Below, in pieces: positions 1 to 9,224 of a stretch of 64,000 bases of DNA. The DNA is taken from positions 24,566 through 88,565 of the forward strand of contig JAFWZH010000235.1 in assembly GCA_017522515.1 (NCBI GenBank), read 5' to 3'. This stretch comes from Clostridia bacterium (GTDB lineage Bacteria; Bacillota_A; Clostridia; UBA1212; UBA1255). The notes beneath the pieces are model-generated. The model worked only from the letters and a program-made list of their open reading frames with translations. It was not told the origin of the DNA and did no database searches. Every line of letters starts with the position of its first letter. Position 1 is the first letter of the stretch. The translations under genes and the position numbers were made by a program.

Positions 1-2679
1 TAAATACAAACCTTGATAAAGTTTACAAGGATCGCCCTCAGAAGGAACGATACAAGCACAAGAATCTCCCAAGAAAGTTATCTGAGAAACACATTCCGGT
101 TTGTTATAAGACCAGTTTGCAAGTCCTGTTACCCAGCCTTCATTGCGCTCTGCAGGACGCCTTAAGAAGTTGCCGTATTCAAAGTTTGAAGGACTTCTGT
201 AGCCTATGTCATTAAGACAGTTTGTTATTCTCAAAGGACTTATGCCTACAGGACTCTTCATTTCACAATCGTGAATATGGACATCTTTAACAGGTGAGAA
301 GTCGTCTTGTTCAGATGCATCAAAGGGTGACTTGCCATAATATGGATTATCTGTCCAACCTCCAATCGCAAGACGGCCTTCTAAAATCGTATCGAAAATA
401 TGGATGCCGCTTACTTCTTGCTTTCCTAGATCCGGTGAATCCGTTCCCCAAGTACAGAAAGAAACTGCACTGGCTGTAAAAGTATAACAGTTAAACATTG
501 AATGTGAAAGTTCAATGTTGTGAGTTCCTCTGTCTCTGCCGGGATGTGCGAATACCCACAAAACATCTCTTGGATCATTGTAGTTAGAAGAGAGACAAAT
601 TCCGTCGTCATTGTTATTGAGTATTACTCTTGTTATTTTGATGCCATCGGAGCCCAGCGGCCACATTCCGTCTGCACCGGTACATTTAGACTCATCCATA
701 AACACGTTGCCGATAAAGCCGTTTTTGTTATGGTTGATATTAATGTAAACGCCACTGGAACGGATGATTTTTAAATCGCTGATTTCGAAATGGTCGGTAT
801 CGACAATTGCTACGGGGCATACGTGCATTCTGTCGCAGCAACCAATGCAAACATTGTCGCCGATATATTTAAAATAACCATCTTCGCTGGCACTTTCCGT
901 GTCGCACATACGGAGCATTCCGGGACCTGTTATTTTTACGTTTTTCTTACGGAATGCATAAATCATGGGCATGTTTCCTGTTGTGTGGTTTGCAGGCCAG
1001 TTTACACCTGTCATGGAAACGTTGTGTCCAAATCTTGGAAGAACGTCGTAGTAAGAAATATCGTCTGCCTGCCATAAAATTGCATTTTCGGCAATATGTA
1101 ATTCAACATAGCTGTGAAGTACAAGATTTGTAACAATATATCGTTTGCCGTACTCGCTGTTGTCTCCGGGCACGATTACCGTACCTCCGCCTTGGTTTGC
1201 CACTCTGTTGATAGCTGCTTGTATTGCTTTTGTGTCATCTGTAAAACCGTCGCCTTTTGCACCAAACTCAGGGTCAGTAACGCATACGGAATATTCCGGC
1301 AGCTCAAACTCGTATGGATTTTCACCGCAATGGTCTCGCCAATTGGAGATGATTGTTCTATCATAGAATTTATGGTAAGTGCCGTCTTCGTTGTGAATTA
1401 TTCCCATAAATTGAGAAGCAATTCTTGTTGTTTTCTCTTTTCTCATATTCGTTGTGAGTTTAAGCTCTTTGCTGTCTGCAATTGCGCTGCATACGCACTC
1501 TAATTCGGCAAGGTTTTCGTGAATTACAGCAGGGAATACTTCGTAGATTTCAACTTTTTTGCCGATGTACTCGGGATTGATGTCGCAAGTGAAATATACA
1601 GTTTCGCTATCTGCCGTACAGGAAGTAAAATAACCTGCAATGGGTTCTATTTTCTTTTCTTGTTCAAAGGCAAGTTTGTAAATCTTCATTGAGCCTTTTT
1701 GAGAAAGTGGTTTAATTTTGATACCTGTCAGTCTGCCTTTGTATTTGGGGTGGTCTGACATGTTAAGGTATACAGTTTGCGCGGTGTTAATACCTTTTAG
1801 AGCAAAAGTTTTTGACTTGTCTTCTGAAAATTCGTTTTCTTCGTCGGTTTTAAAGTATACTTTTATATCTTCATCGCTCTTATCTGCCTCGATTCTCAAA
1901 ACGAGTGTATTCTTTATAGGAAGAAATGCTTCGCATATTGTCTGTGCGGCATCTGTCATATCAGGGAAAGTGAGAGATGAATTTGCTTCGTAATCGTAGT
2001 AGATAACGTCGTTTTTGTGGATGACGCTGCCTGATTCCGTAGCGAAGAGGCAATCCATACCGCTGCCTTTAAAAGTGTAGTCTACAGACATTCCGCAGAA
2101 AACAGAGTCTAATTTACAAATTTTTTGCCATGCGGGAGCAGGGTCTGTGATTACATATTCAAAAGTTATTTTGTCAACCTCTCCCAAAATGGGCTCTCCG
2201 GCAAAGTTTGCAAAAATTCTGTTAAAACCGTAATCTGTAAGCTGAATTGTGCGCTTTGCTTCTGCTGCGCCTGAATGAATGACAACAGTGATATATGAGC
2301 AATTTACCAAAAGAGGATCCGGTTTTTCAACGAAATACTTATTTTCTTTTACATCACTGAAATATTTGCTGGAATCCTTGCCGTCGTATGCTGAATAAGC
2401 AAAGTAGAGCATAGGTGTTGTTGACAAATCCTGAGGGATATCAAAGCTATAACTGAATTTCATTGGCTCTGATATGTTGCCGTCAGAAGTTAATCTTAGT
2501 GCATGAGTTCCCACAGAAACAATATCTTCGGGAATTTCTTCGATACTTTTTGCTGTAAAACCATTAATAAGTTGAATCTTGTCCAATTGATATGAGTCGG
2601 CAAAAGAAATGAGCTCTTTTTTATTTTTTATAAAAAGACGCCTGTTGGACAGTGAGTTTTTTGAAACTTCTATTTTCAT
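1..2679 (-). CDS. GH28-like / pectin-lyase-fold carbohydrate enzyme, 3' end cut by window edge
   Basis: An open frame runs from an ATG at 2679 down to base 1 without a stop, giving 893 codons; the C-terminus lies outside the window. The first ~460 residues look like beta-rich accessory domains. At about residues 472-478 is FGAKGDG followed by TDDTKAIQAAI, the usual entry of pectate-lyase-3/GH28 beta-helices. SDGIKI (677-682) and NNNDDGICL (688-696) match the two GH28 catalytic blocks; D678, D691 and D692 line up with the expected Asp triad. No signal peptide is visible, so the enzyme is probably cytoplasmic and would act on imported pectin-type or related oligosaccharides. GGAG upstream of the ATG and a good promoter at 2719-2747 support the start. 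Family level is fairly sure; substrate is not known. Confidence 0.82.
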   Translation of the reverse strand, partial: MKIEVSKNSLSNRRLFIKNKKELISFADSYQLDKIQLINGFTAKSIEEIPEDIVSVGTHALRLTSDGNISEPMKFSYSFDIPQDLSTTPMLYFAYSAYDGKDSSKYFSDVKENKYFVEKPDPLLVNCSYITVVIHSGAAEAKRTIQLTDYGFNRIFANFAGEPILGEVDKITFEYVITDPAPAWQKICKLDSVFCGMSVDYTFKGSGMDCLFATESGSVIHKNDVIYYDYEANSSLTFPDMTDAAQTICEAFLPIKNTLVLRIEADKSDEDIKVYFKTDEENEFSEDKSKTFALKGINTAQTVYLNMSDHPKYKGRLTGIKIKPLSQKGSMKIYKLAFEQEKKIEPIAGYFTSCTADSETVYFTCDINPEYIGKKVEIYEVFPAVIHENLAELECVCSAIADSKELKLTTNMRKEKTTRIASQFMGIIHNEDGTYHKFYDRTIISNWRDHCGENPYEFELPEYSVCVTDPEFGAKGDGFTDDTKAIQAAINRVANQGGGTVIVPGDNSEYGKRYIVTNLVLHSYVELHIAENAILWQADDISYYDVLPRFGHNVSMTGVNWPANHTTGNMPMIYAFRKKNVKITGPGMLRMCDTESASEDGYFKYIGDNVCIGCCDRMHVCPVAIVDTDHFEISDLKIIRSSGVYININHNKNGFIGNVFMDESKCTGADGMWPLGSDGIKITRVILNNNDDGICLSSNYNDPRDVLWVFAHPGRDRGTHNIELSHSMFNCYTFTASAVSFCTWGTDSPDLGKQEVSGIHIFDTILEGRLAIGGWTDNPYYGKSPFDASEQDDFSPVKDVHIHDCEMKSPVGISPLRITNCLNDIGYRSPSNFEYGNFLRRPAERNEGWVTGLANWSYNKPECVSQITFLGDSCACIVPSEGDPCKLYQGLYL

Positions 2680-2718
2680 AAATTTGATCTCCGTTTCGAT
2701 TGTTTTATAGTTGTATCT

Positions 2719-2747
2719 ATTATATCAGTGTGCCGTGAGAAACGCAA
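2719..2747 (-). promoter_or_regulatory. Sigma-A promoter for the GH28-like gene
   Basis: On the minus strand TTGCGT (2747-2742) and TATAAT (2724-2719) are separated by 17 bp. The predicted start site gives a leader of about 30-35 nt before the ATG at 2679. Confidence 0.7.
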
Positions 2748-2800
2748 CGGAATTTATTTTTTATACCTTGCAGGTTTCTTCGGAAAATAGCTGCTTCTTG

Positions 2801-2845
2801 TTGTTATTTTTGTTATTTTTGCTGTTTTTGCTGTTTTTGCTGTTT
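2801..2845. repeat. Five tandem 9-bp units
   Basis: Two copies of TTGTTATTT are followed by three copies of TTGCTGTTT with no interruption. They lie in the 535-bp gap between the divergent GH28-like and nuclease-like genes, upstream of the GH28-like promoter. An open frame across them reads as LLF repeats and is probably not a gene. Confidence 0.8.
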
Positions 2846-2955
2846 GCAATATTTCCTTTCCCGTGTTTTTACTTTTTCGATATGGTTTTAGTAAAAATTA
2901 AAAAAAGATTCGGATTTATTTTTGAATTAGGTTTTTTTGATGTTAAAACAACACG

Positions 2956-2987
2956 TTTTTACTTTTTAAGAGGGGTTAAAGTAAAAA
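2956..2987. repeat. Inverted repeat of the TTTTTACTTT family
   Basis: Arms TTTTTACTTT (2956-2965) and AAAGTAAAAA (2978-2987) are perfectly complementary around a 12-nt loop. The right arm continues TGAAAA, exactly as in the longer repeat at 22386-22429. A weaker relative (TTTTTAC/GTAAAAA) lies at 2866-2897. Apart from this, the tandem units and the promoters, nothing else is seen in the 2680-3214 gap. Confidence 0.6.
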
Positions 2988-3141
2988 TGAAAAGAATATG
3001 CTACATGGAATTAAAAGGGTAAGTTGGGATGTGTATAATTGCTTCCGAAATATGTAAAAAATGGAGAATTGTGGAATTACTTTTTTGCAAAAAATGAATA
3101 TTTATATATTGAAATTTATTAAAATTATTTTAAAAAGCATA

Positions 3142-3170
3142 TTGACGAACTGATGTGCGTGTGATAACAT
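3142..3170 (+). promoter_or_regulatory. Extended -10 promoter for the PD-(D/E)XK-like gene
   Basis: TTGACG (3142-3147), a 17-bp spacer and TAACAT (3165-3170) with a TG one base upstream of the -10. It lies downstream of a possible start at 3155, so translation must begin later, at 3215. Confidence 0.7.
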
Positions 3171-3214
3171 ACAAGGACAGCAAATTGATACTTGCTTTGG
3201 GAGGAGAGAAGAAA

Positions 3215-4150
3215 ATGAATGTGCACTGTTCCGACAGACAAAAGAAAAAAACAGCAGTTTGGAAATGCGGATGCGTCTTGTACAGGCTTCAACAAATTGA
3301 TCTAAGTAGATTTGAAAAGGGCAATATTATTGTAAAAAATCTGCGCCAGAAGCGTATTTTGTCAGATGGAACAGTTAAAATATACAATTATCATTATGAG
3401 AATATTGATGTTTTTGGTAAAGGACAGATTCACTTGCCTGTAAAAGGGAAGAAAAGGCATAATCCAAATGATTCAAACTGGAAAATTCGTGATGGTATTG
3501 TATATCGCAATGAAATAGAACAGCGAATAAATAATGCGACCATTCGGTTAGACCGTGCCATTAAGGAACTAAATTCTTATAAAAAAAGTACAGAAAAGCT
3601 GGAAACGATGACGACCGTAATGGATTCCGTTAAAAGAGCAATGGCAAACAGGAAGGAATATGAGAAAATAAAGAAAATAGAGGCAGAAAAACATGGTAGT
3701 TTTAGTTGCGGTTCGATCTATGAAATAAACGGACTGATTGTCACTGATTTGGGAGAAGAGGTCAGATCGAAAAATGAATGTCTTTTTGCAAATAAGTTGC
3801 GGGAAATGAATATTCCGTATTTGTATGAAATGAGTATTGGCGGTGGAGTTCTGCCGGATTTTACATTGTTTGTTGAGGATAAGGTGTATTTTGTAGAGCT
3901 TTTCGGCAAACTTAATGATGAGGAATACAGAGAAAAACAAAAGGAAAAGATAAAAAAATACGAAGAAATGGATATTTTTACTGGTGGGCAGTTAGTGTTG
4001 ATTGATGTGACAATGGGTTTTAGTATGCCTATAATTGAGGGGCTACTGCGGGAAATAATTGAGAATGGTGCACCTGAGAAAATGATAGCAGGGTATAGCA
4101 GGCATAAATACGATCAAATTGAAGCAAGGAAAAGGGCTTGTTTTGATTGA
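3215..4150 (+). CDS. PD-(D/E)XK-nuclease-like hypothetical protein
   Basis: A 311-aa protein of no named family that I can assign. The start at 3215 follows GGGAGGAGAG; an in-frame start 60 bp upstream sits inside the promoter. Residues ~85-165 are Lys/Glu-rich and probably helical. The C-terminal third resembles a PD-(D/E)XK fold seen in many Clostridia proteins: SKNE (E188) in a helix, LPDF (D215), then VYFVELFGK (E228, K232), followed by a helix with EEYREKQKEKI. The Lys is not at the textbook position two residues after the Glu, so activity is uncertain. It stands alone between its own promoter and the pur promoter. A nuclease or restriction-type role is inference from fold motifs only. 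Confidence 0.7.
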   Translation: MNVHCSDRQKKKTAVWKCGCVLYRLQQIDLSRFEKGNIIVKNLRQKRILSDGTVKIYNYHYENIDVFGKGQIHLPVKGKKRHNPNDSNWKIRDGIVYRNEIEQRINNATIRLDRAIKELNSYKKSTEKLETMTTVMDSVKRAMANRKEYEKIKKIEAEKHGSFSCGSIYEINGLIVTDLGEEVRSKNECLFANKLREMNIPYLYEMSIGGGVLPDFTLFVEDKVYFVELFGKLNDEEYREKQKEKIKKYEEMDIFTGGQLVLIDVTMGFSMPIIEGLLREIIENGAPEKMIAGYSRHKYDQIEARKRACFD

Positions 4151-4175
4151 CAAAGGGAGGTTACTTTGATATCAT
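4147..4175 (+). promoter_or_regulatory. Promoter of the purEMND-aroF operon
   Basis: TTGACA (4147-4152), a 17-bp spacer and TATCAT (4170-4175). The -35 box overlaps the stop codon of the preceding gene. The leader to the purE start is only about 70 nt, too short for a purine riboswitch. Confidence 0.75.
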
Positions 4176-4249
4176 TGCAAATGTTGCAGATGGCAGAAAA
4201 AAGTAAATTCTGCAGTGATTTTCTTAAAAAATTCTAAGGAGCACAAGTC

Positions 4250-4783
4250 TTGATTATGGAGAAAAAAACTTCAAAAACATCTAAGGCCATGAAAGTATTG
4301 GTAATAATGGGAAGCGATTCCGATTACAATGTTATGAAAGATTGTTTGGCCACATTAAAAAAGTTTGAAATAGAATACGAGTGTGTGGTATGTTCGGCAC
4401 ACAGAACACCTGAAAAATCTCGTGAACTTGCGAAGTCGGCAAAGAAAAACGGTTTTGCATGTATAATAGCGGCAGCAGGCAAAGCAGCACATTTGCCTGG
4501 TGTAATTGCAGCATATACAACAATTCCCGTAATCGGTGTGCCGATTAAAAGTGATGCACTTGACGGAATGGACGCGCTTCTTGCTATTGCACAAATGCCT
4601 CCCGGTATACCGGTTGCAACAGTCGCAATAAACGGTAGTGTAAATGCAGCTGTTTTAGCAGCACAAATAATGTCAGTAAAAAGCAAAGTTTTACAGAATA
4701 AATTAAAGGATTATAAGCAGGAGCTTGAAGAAAAAGTAGAAAAGAAAAATGCACAGCTTCAGGAGGTAATAAAAAATGGCTAA
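4250..4783 (+). CDS. purE: N5-carboxyaminoimidazole ribonucleotide mutase
   Basis: Class I PurE converts N5-CAIR to CAIR in de novo purine synthesis. Visible motifs are GSDSD near the N-terminus, [22 protein letters not shown] and the [18 protein letters not shown] block. The frame opens with TTG at 4250, eight bases after AAGGAG; an ATG at 4256 is also possible but its spacing is worse. The last ~25 residues ([15 protein letters not shown] region) form a short charged helical tail beyond the usual end. The stop overlaps the purM start by 8 nt, so the two are translationally coupled. It is the first gene of a five-gene operon. Identity is firm; the start codon is less sure. Confidence 0.95.
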   Translation: MIMEKKTSKTSKAMKVLVIMGSDSDYNVMKDCLATLKKFEIEYECVVCSAHRTPEKSRELAKSAKKNGFACIIAAAGKAAHLPGVIAAYTTIPVIGVPIKSDALDGMDALLAIAQMPPGIPVATVAINGSVNAAVLAAQIMSVKSKVLQNKLKDYKQELEEKVEKKNAQLQEVIKNG

Positions 4784-5819
4784 TTACAAAGATGCAGGAG
4801 TAGATGTAGAGGCAGGTTATGAGGCTGTACGCCTTATGAAAGAACATGTAAACAAGACTTTTAGAAAAGAAGTTTTAACAGGATTGGGCGGCTTTGGTTC
4901 GCTTTTTGAATTGGATCTCAGCAAATTTGAGCAACCTGTACTTATTTCGGGAACAGATGGTGTCGGTACAAAGCTCAAAATCTCTTTTTTGACAGACAAG
5001 TATGACACAGTAGGTATAGATTGTGTAGCAATGTGTGTAAATGATATTGTTTGCAGCGGCGCAGAACCATTGTTTTTCTTAGACTACATAGCAGTAGGCA
5101 AGAATATTCCTGAGAGAGTGGCAACAATAGTAAAAGGTGTGGCTGACGGTTGCCTGCAGGCAGGCTGTTCATTGGTTGGCGGCGAAACTGCAGAAATGCC
5201 GGGATTTTACAGCGTAGACGAATTTGATATTGCCGGTTTTGCTGTTGGAGCAGTTTCAAAAAACAAGATAATCAACGGTAGCGAAATAAAACCGGGTGAC
5301 GTGTTAATTGGACTTCCATCTTCTGGTGTTCACAGCAATGGTTATTCACTTGTGAGAAAAATTATTAATCCTTCAAAAGAGCGTCTGGGTGAATATGTAC
5401 AAAGTTTGGGCTGTACAATGGGAGAAGAACTTCTTAAACCAACTAAAATATACGTAAAAACAGCACTTGATCTTATTGAAAAATTCAAAATAAAAGGCAT
5501 TGCGCATATTACAGGTGGAGGATTCTTTGAAAATATTCCCAGAATGGGCAACGAAAATCTTCGCTACGTAATAGACAGAGGCAGTTGGCCGGTGTTGCCG
5601 ATATTCAATACCCTTATGCAATTAGGTCATGTTGAAGAAATTGACATGTATAATACTTTTAATATGGGTATAGGTATGGTTATGGCGGTTAATGCTAAAG
5701 ATGCAGATTCAATAATAAATTATCTTGCTGAAAAAGGTGAGAATGCATATAAGATTGGTATTGTTTCAGATAAATTGCCGGAAGATGGCATGACAAGAGG
5801 CACTCTTACAGTGCGATAA
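4776..5819 (+). CDS. purM: Phosphoribosylformylglycinamidine cyclo-ligase (AIR synthetase)
   Basis: PurM closes the imidazole ring, converting FGAM and ATP to AIR. The 347-aa length is normal. Family signatures seen include the [13 protein letters not shown] start, [49 protein letters not shown], and [13 protein letters not shown] near residue 250. The ATG at 4776 follows AGGAGG located within the end of purE, and the genes overlap by 8 nt. It lies between purE and purN in the operon. No purL, purF or purC is present in this window. Confidence 0.97.
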   Translation: MANYKDAGVDVEAGYEAVRLMKEHVNKTFRKEVLTGLGGFGSLFELDLSKFEQPVLISGTDGVGTKLKISFLTDKYDTVGIDCVAMCVNDIVCSGAEPLFFLDYIAVGKNIPERVATIVKGVADGCLQAGCSLVGGETAEMPGFYSVDEFDIAGFAVGAVSKNKIINGSEIKPGDVLIGLPSSGVHSNGYSLVRKIINPSKERLGEYVQSLGCTMGEELLKPTKIYVKTALDLIEKFKIKGIAHITGGGFFENIPRMGNENLRYVIDRGSWPVLPIFNTLMQLGHVEEIDMYNTFNMGIGMVMAVNAKDADSIINYLAEKGENAYKIGIVSDKLPEDGMTRGTLTVR

Positions 5820-5845
5820 GATGTGTTTGTAACGGAGGAACGAGT

Positions 5846-6436
5846 ATGTTTCGAATTGGAGTTCTTGTTTCAGGTGGAGGCACAAATCTGCAGGCAATTA
5901 TTGATAGGATAGAAGATGGATACTTGAGTAATTGTATAATTACATCGGTGGTATCAAGCAAAGAGGGAGTTTTTGCTTTAGAAAGAGCAAAAAAGCACGG
6001 CATTTCCGCAAAATGCATTTCGAGAAAAGCGTATGCAAATGCAGAGGAGTACAGCAGTGCATTGGCAAACCATTTTGAACAGGAAAATGTTGATTTAATA
6101 GTACTTGCAGGTTTTCTTACTGTTTTGAGTGAAAACTTTATTAAAAAATTTGAAAATAGAATTATCAATGTACACCCGTCTTTGATTCCGTCTTTCTGCG
6201 GAAAGGGTTTTTATGGACTTATTCCGCATGAAGAAGCTTTAAAATATGGTGTCAAAGTGACCGGTGCTACAGTTCATTTTGTAAATGGAGAAGTGGATGG
6301 CGGCAAAATAATTCTTCAAAAGGCAGTGTATGTGCAAGACGACGACACTCCGGAAGTACTCCAGGCTCGTGTTATGAAAGAAGCTGAACATATAATTTTG
6401 CCGGAGGCAATCAAAAAATTGAGCATGGAGAAATAA
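5846..6436 (+). CDS. purN: Phosphoribosylglycinamide formyltransferase
   Basis: PurN transfers a formyl group from 10-formyl-THF to GAR. The 196-aa protein has the N-terminal GVLVSGGGTNLQAI phosphate-binding loop, the NVHPSLIPSF block carrying the catalytic Asn and His, and GATVHFVNGEVDGGKII with the catalytic Asp. The loop after HPSLIPSF reads CGKGFYG rather than the enterobacterial PGMHG-type sequence. The start follows GGAGGA at 5835. It sits 26 nt after purM and 30 nt before purD. Confidence 0.96.
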   Translation: MFRIGVLVSGGGTNLQAIIDRIEDGYLSNCIITSVVSSKEGVFALERAKKHGISAKCISRKAYANAEEYSSALANHFEQENVDLIVLAGFLTVLSENFIKKFENRIINVHPSLIPSFCGKGFYGLIPHEEALKYGVKVTGATVHFVNGEVDGGKIILQKAVYVQDDDTPEVLQARVMKEAEHIILPEAIKKLSMEK

Positions 6437-6466
6437 ACAAAAGAGTAAAAAGGAGATTCCTTAGTT

Positions 6467-7729
6467 ATGAAAATATTGGTAATAGGCGGCGGCGGTCGCG
6501 AACATGCAATAATAAAAAAGTTAGCAGAGAGTTCTAAAAAACCGGAGCTTTACTGTGCCCCCGGTAATGGTGGTATTTCAGAGGATGCGACATGTGTACC
6601 TTTTAAAGCAACTGATAAAGCGTCTGCAGTTAAATTTGCTGTAGATAATAAGATTGATATGGTAATGGTTGCTCCTGACGATCCGCTTAGTATAGGAATG
6701 GTAGATGATCTTGAAGCTGCGGGTGTGAGAGCTTTTGGACCTGTTGCCAAGGCGGCACAGATTGAGGCAAGTAAAGTTTTTTCAAAAGCGCTTATGAAAA
6801 AATATAACATTCCGACAGCAGAATATGAAGTATTTGAAGATAGTGAAGCGGCCATAGAATATTTAAAACGAGATCAGCAACAGTATCCTGCTGTTATTAA
6901 GGCTGATGGCTTGGCTTTAGGCAAAGGTGTTATTATAGCTCCTGATTTTGATACTGCTTGCGATGCCGTTAAAGGCATGTTGGATGGTGGAATGTTTGGT
7001 AAGTCCGGTAGTCGTGTTGTTATAGAAGAATTCATGACAGGCCCGGAAGTTACAGTTCTTGCTTTTACAGACGGTAAAACAGTAAAACCGATGGTTTCTT
7101 CCCAGGATCATAAAAGAGCTTTTGACGGAGATAAAGGACCGAATACCGGTGGTATGGGAGCATTTTCTCCAAGTATGAATTATACAGATGAAATCGCAGA
7201 TATATGCATGAATACGATATTTAAGCCTACAGTTGATGCTTTGGCAGCAGAGGGAATAAAATATAAAGGTGTCATATATTTTGGTTTAATGCTTACTCCA
7301 AACGGACCGAAGGTTGTTGAGTATAATTCTCGTTTTGGTGATCCCGAAACACAATGTGTTTTGCCGAGACTTGATACTGACTTAATAGATATTTTTGATG
7401 CGGTAATTGATGAAAGGCTTGAAGAAATTGACATAAAATGGAAAAAAGAAGCGGCTTGCTGTGTTGTTATTGCTTCAGGAGGATACCCTGTAAAATATCA
7501 GTCAGGGTATGAGATTTCAGGACTTGACGAGGCAGCAAAGACAGGTGTGACAGTATATCATGCGGGCACAAAGAAAGAAAACGATAAGTTTTATAATGCA
7601 GGTGGCAGAGTGCTTGGCATAACAGCATTGGGTGATACACTTTCTGAAGCTATAACAAAAGCATATAATGGCGTGGAAAAAATATCATGGACAGATTCTT
7701 TCTATAGGAAGGATATTGGTAGAAAATGA
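6467..7729 (+). CDS. purD: Phosphoribosylamine-glycine ligase (GARS)
   Basis: PurD joins phosphoribosylamine and glycine with ATP to form GAR. The 420-aa ATP-grasp protein starts KILVIGGGGREHAI, has the ATP-grasp core with KADGLALGKGV and VVIEEFMTGPEV, the DHKRAFDGDKGPNTGGMGAFSP signature and VVEYNSRFGDPETQ metal/ATP-binding segment. RBS AAGGAG precedes the ATG. Its stop codon overlaps the aroF start (ATGA), so the purine genes and DAHP synthase are co-translated. Confidence 0.97.
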   Translation: MKILVIGGGGREHAIIKKLAESSKKPELYCAPGNGGISEDATCVPFKATDKASAVKFAVDNKIDMVMVAPDDPLSIGMVDDLEAAGVRAFGPVAKAAQIEASKVFSKALMKKYNIPTAEYEVFEDSEAAIEYLKRDQQQYPAVIKADGLALGKGVIIAPDFDTACDAVKGMLDGGMFGKSGSRVVIEEFMTGPEVTVLAFTDGKTVKPMVSSQDHKRAFDGDKGPNTGGMGAFSPSMNYTDEIADICMNTIFKPTVDALAAEGIKYKGVIYFGLMLTPNGPKVVEYNSRFGDPETQCVLPRLDTDLIDIFDAVIDERLEEIDIKWKKEAACCVVIASGGYPVKYQSGYEISGLDEAAKTGVTVYHAGTKKENDKFYNAGGRVLGITALGDTLSEAITKAYNGVEKISWTDSFYRKDIGRK

Positions 7730-8727
7730 TAATTTACGTTGAGGAGCAGGCGGATCCTAAACAACTGGAAACTTTAAAGGAGTGGCTTAATGGTATCGGT
7801 GTTGAAGTGCACAGTCTTAAAGGCGAGAACGGCACAATACTTGGACTTTTAGGAGAAACACAGAATGTAGACATAGAGATGGTTCAAGGTCTGGATTTTG
7901 TAAAGAAAGTTGTTAAAGTCAAGGAACCTTACAAAAGCTCTAATCGAAAATTTCATCCTAATGATACTGTAATAGAGGTCGGAAAGGCTAAATTGGGAGG
8001 CGGATATTTTGCTGCAATAGCCGGTCCGTGTTCAGTAGAGTCAACAGAGCAAATTTGCGGTATAGCAAAAGCAGTAAAAGAGGCAGGAGCCACAATGCTT
8101 CGCGGTGGAGCTTTTAAACCAAGAACGTCGCCTTACTCATTTCAAGGCCTTCGCAGTAAAGGAATTGAGCTATTGTTACAGGCAAAACAAATTACAGGAA
8201 TGGCAATAGTTTCTGAAATAATGGATATAGGCAGTATTGATGTTTTTGAGCATGTGGATGTAATACAAATCGGTGCGCGTAATATGCAGAATTTCGAGCT
8301 GCTTAAAGAAATAGGACGCACAGACAAAGTGATTTTGCTTAAAAGAGGATTAGCAAATACTCTTAAAGAATTTTTAATGAGTGCAGAGTATATTATGGCA
8401 AGTGGCAACGAAAAAGTTATTTTATGTGAGCGAGGTATAAGAACTTTTGAAACTGCGACAAGGAATACTTTGGATATTTCTGCGATACCAATGTTGAAAA
8501 AAATGTCTCATTTGCCGGTAATTGTAGATCCAAGCCATGCGGCGGGAAGAGCTGATCTTGTACGACCACTTGCTTTAGCTGCAGTTGCGGCAGGTGCAGA
8601 CGGAATTATGGTGGAGGTTCATAACGATCCTGTTCATGCGCTGTGTGATGGGCCACAATCAATAAAACCTGAGGAATTTCAATCTCTTATGGGAGAAATT
8701 GAGAAAGTTCGCAGCGTACTGTTTTAG
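7726..8727 (+). CDS. aroF: 3-deoxy-7-phosphoheptulonate (DAHP) synthase, AroA-beta/Thermotoga type
   Basis: This enzyme condenses PEP and erythrose-4-phosphate, the entry step to the shikimate pathway. The 333-aa protein has an N-terminal ~70-residue ferredoxin-like domain, the type known in this subfamily to bind aromatic amino acids for feedback control, and a TIM barrel with [53 protein letters not shown] and VDPSHAAGR. It overlaps purD by 4 nt (ATGA). Linkage to purine genes is unusual and could simply reflect shared demand for pentose-phosphate-derived sugars; that is inference. It converges with the prepilin peptidase 4 nt downstream. Confidence 0.95.
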   Translation: MIIYVEEQADPKQLETLKEWLNGIGVEVHSLKGENGTILGLLGETQNVDIEMVQGLDFVKKVVKVKEPYKSSNRKFHPNDTVIEVGKAKLGGGYFAAIAGPCSVESTEQICGIAKAVKEAGATMLRGGAFKPRTSPYSFQGLRSKGIELLLQAKQITGMAIVSEIMDIGSIDVFEHVDVIQIGARNMQNFELLKEIGRTDKVILLKRGLANTLKEFLMSAEYIMASGNEKVILCERGIRTFETATRNTLDISAIPMLKKMSHLPVIVDPSHAAGRADLVRPLALAAVAAGADGIMVEVHNDPVHALCDGPQSIKPEEFQSLMGEIEKVRSVLF

Positions 8728-8731
8728 ATAT

Positions 8732-9190
8732 TTAAAAGAAATATTTTGATATAATTGCGTATAAAGAGCCGAGAAGCAGAAACGGAGCAAAGGGAAGCGT
8801 TTTTGTTTTCGGCTTTTTTAATGCGAAATTATATATGCCTGTGAATATAGCAAAAAGCGCACAAGAAAAAAAGGATGCGCAAAGAGTGATAATAGAAAGT
8901 CTAAAACCTAAAAATAACCCTGAAAATGCTGATAATTTTAAGTCGCCGGCTCCCATACTGTTATTGATAAAGAAAGGAATTCCGATGAAAATTAAAGGGA
9001 GAAAAAATCCTCCTAAAACAGAAAATATATATGCTTTACTGAAATTCCACTGAAGAATTATTTTAAATATCGCTATATTCAGCATTAAAAAGCTTATTTT
9101 ATTTGGTATGATTCTTTTTTTGAAATCGGTCATAGAAGCAACGAAGAGCAGAAAAAAATAAACGCAGTCCAAAAAAACAAAAGCAAACAT
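8732..9190 (-). CDS. Prepilin peptidase (A24 family), short form
   Basis: A 152-aa membrane protein with the aspartic peptidase core only: TDFKKRIIPN (D22) and GAGDLKL (D83) are the two catalytic Asp motifs, set among about five or six hydrophobic segments. It lacks the N-terminal zinc/methyltransferase domain of longer PilD/ComC enzymes. The start at 9190 follows AAGGTGG (9205-9199); in-frame starts at 9211 and a GTG at 9310 lack such a site. It would process type-IV-pilin-like proteins for pili or competence. A -10 box (TATACT, 9230-9225) and a 14-bp palindrome lie upstream; the latter also precedes comEA at the other end of the window. Confidence 0.85.
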   Translation of the reverse strand: MFAFVFLDCVYFFLLFVASMTDFKKRIIPNKISFLMLNIAIFKIILQWNFSKAYIFSVLGGFFLPLIFIGIPFFINNSMGAGDLKLSAFSGLFLGFRLSIITLCASFFSCALFAIFTGIYNFALKKPKTKTLPFAPFLLLGSLYAIISKYFF

Positions 9191-9224
9191 AAAAATAACC
9201 ACCTTGCACATATAAGATTGTTTT

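Noticed and set aside
294..1993. Several plus-strand frames of 60-130 codons
   Set aside because: They are antisense to the continuous 893-codon GH28-like frame, which has clear family motifs, a promoter and a ribosome binding site.
2711..3022. 103-codon frame on the plus strand with LLF repeats
   Set aside because: It overlaps the minus-strand promoter, is made largely of 9-bp tandem repeats, has no ribosome binding site and no family resemblance.
3569..3940. Minus-strand frame of 123 codons
   Set aside because: It is antisense to the nuclease-like gene, which has promoter, ribosome binding site and motif support.
4181..4237. 18-residue leader peptide before purE
   Set aside because: There is no ribosome binding site, no run of regulatory codons and no alternative hairpins typical of attenuation.
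4176..4249. Purine riboswitch in the pur leader
   Set aside because: The leader is only about 70 nt and shows no three-way-junction pairing or terminator.
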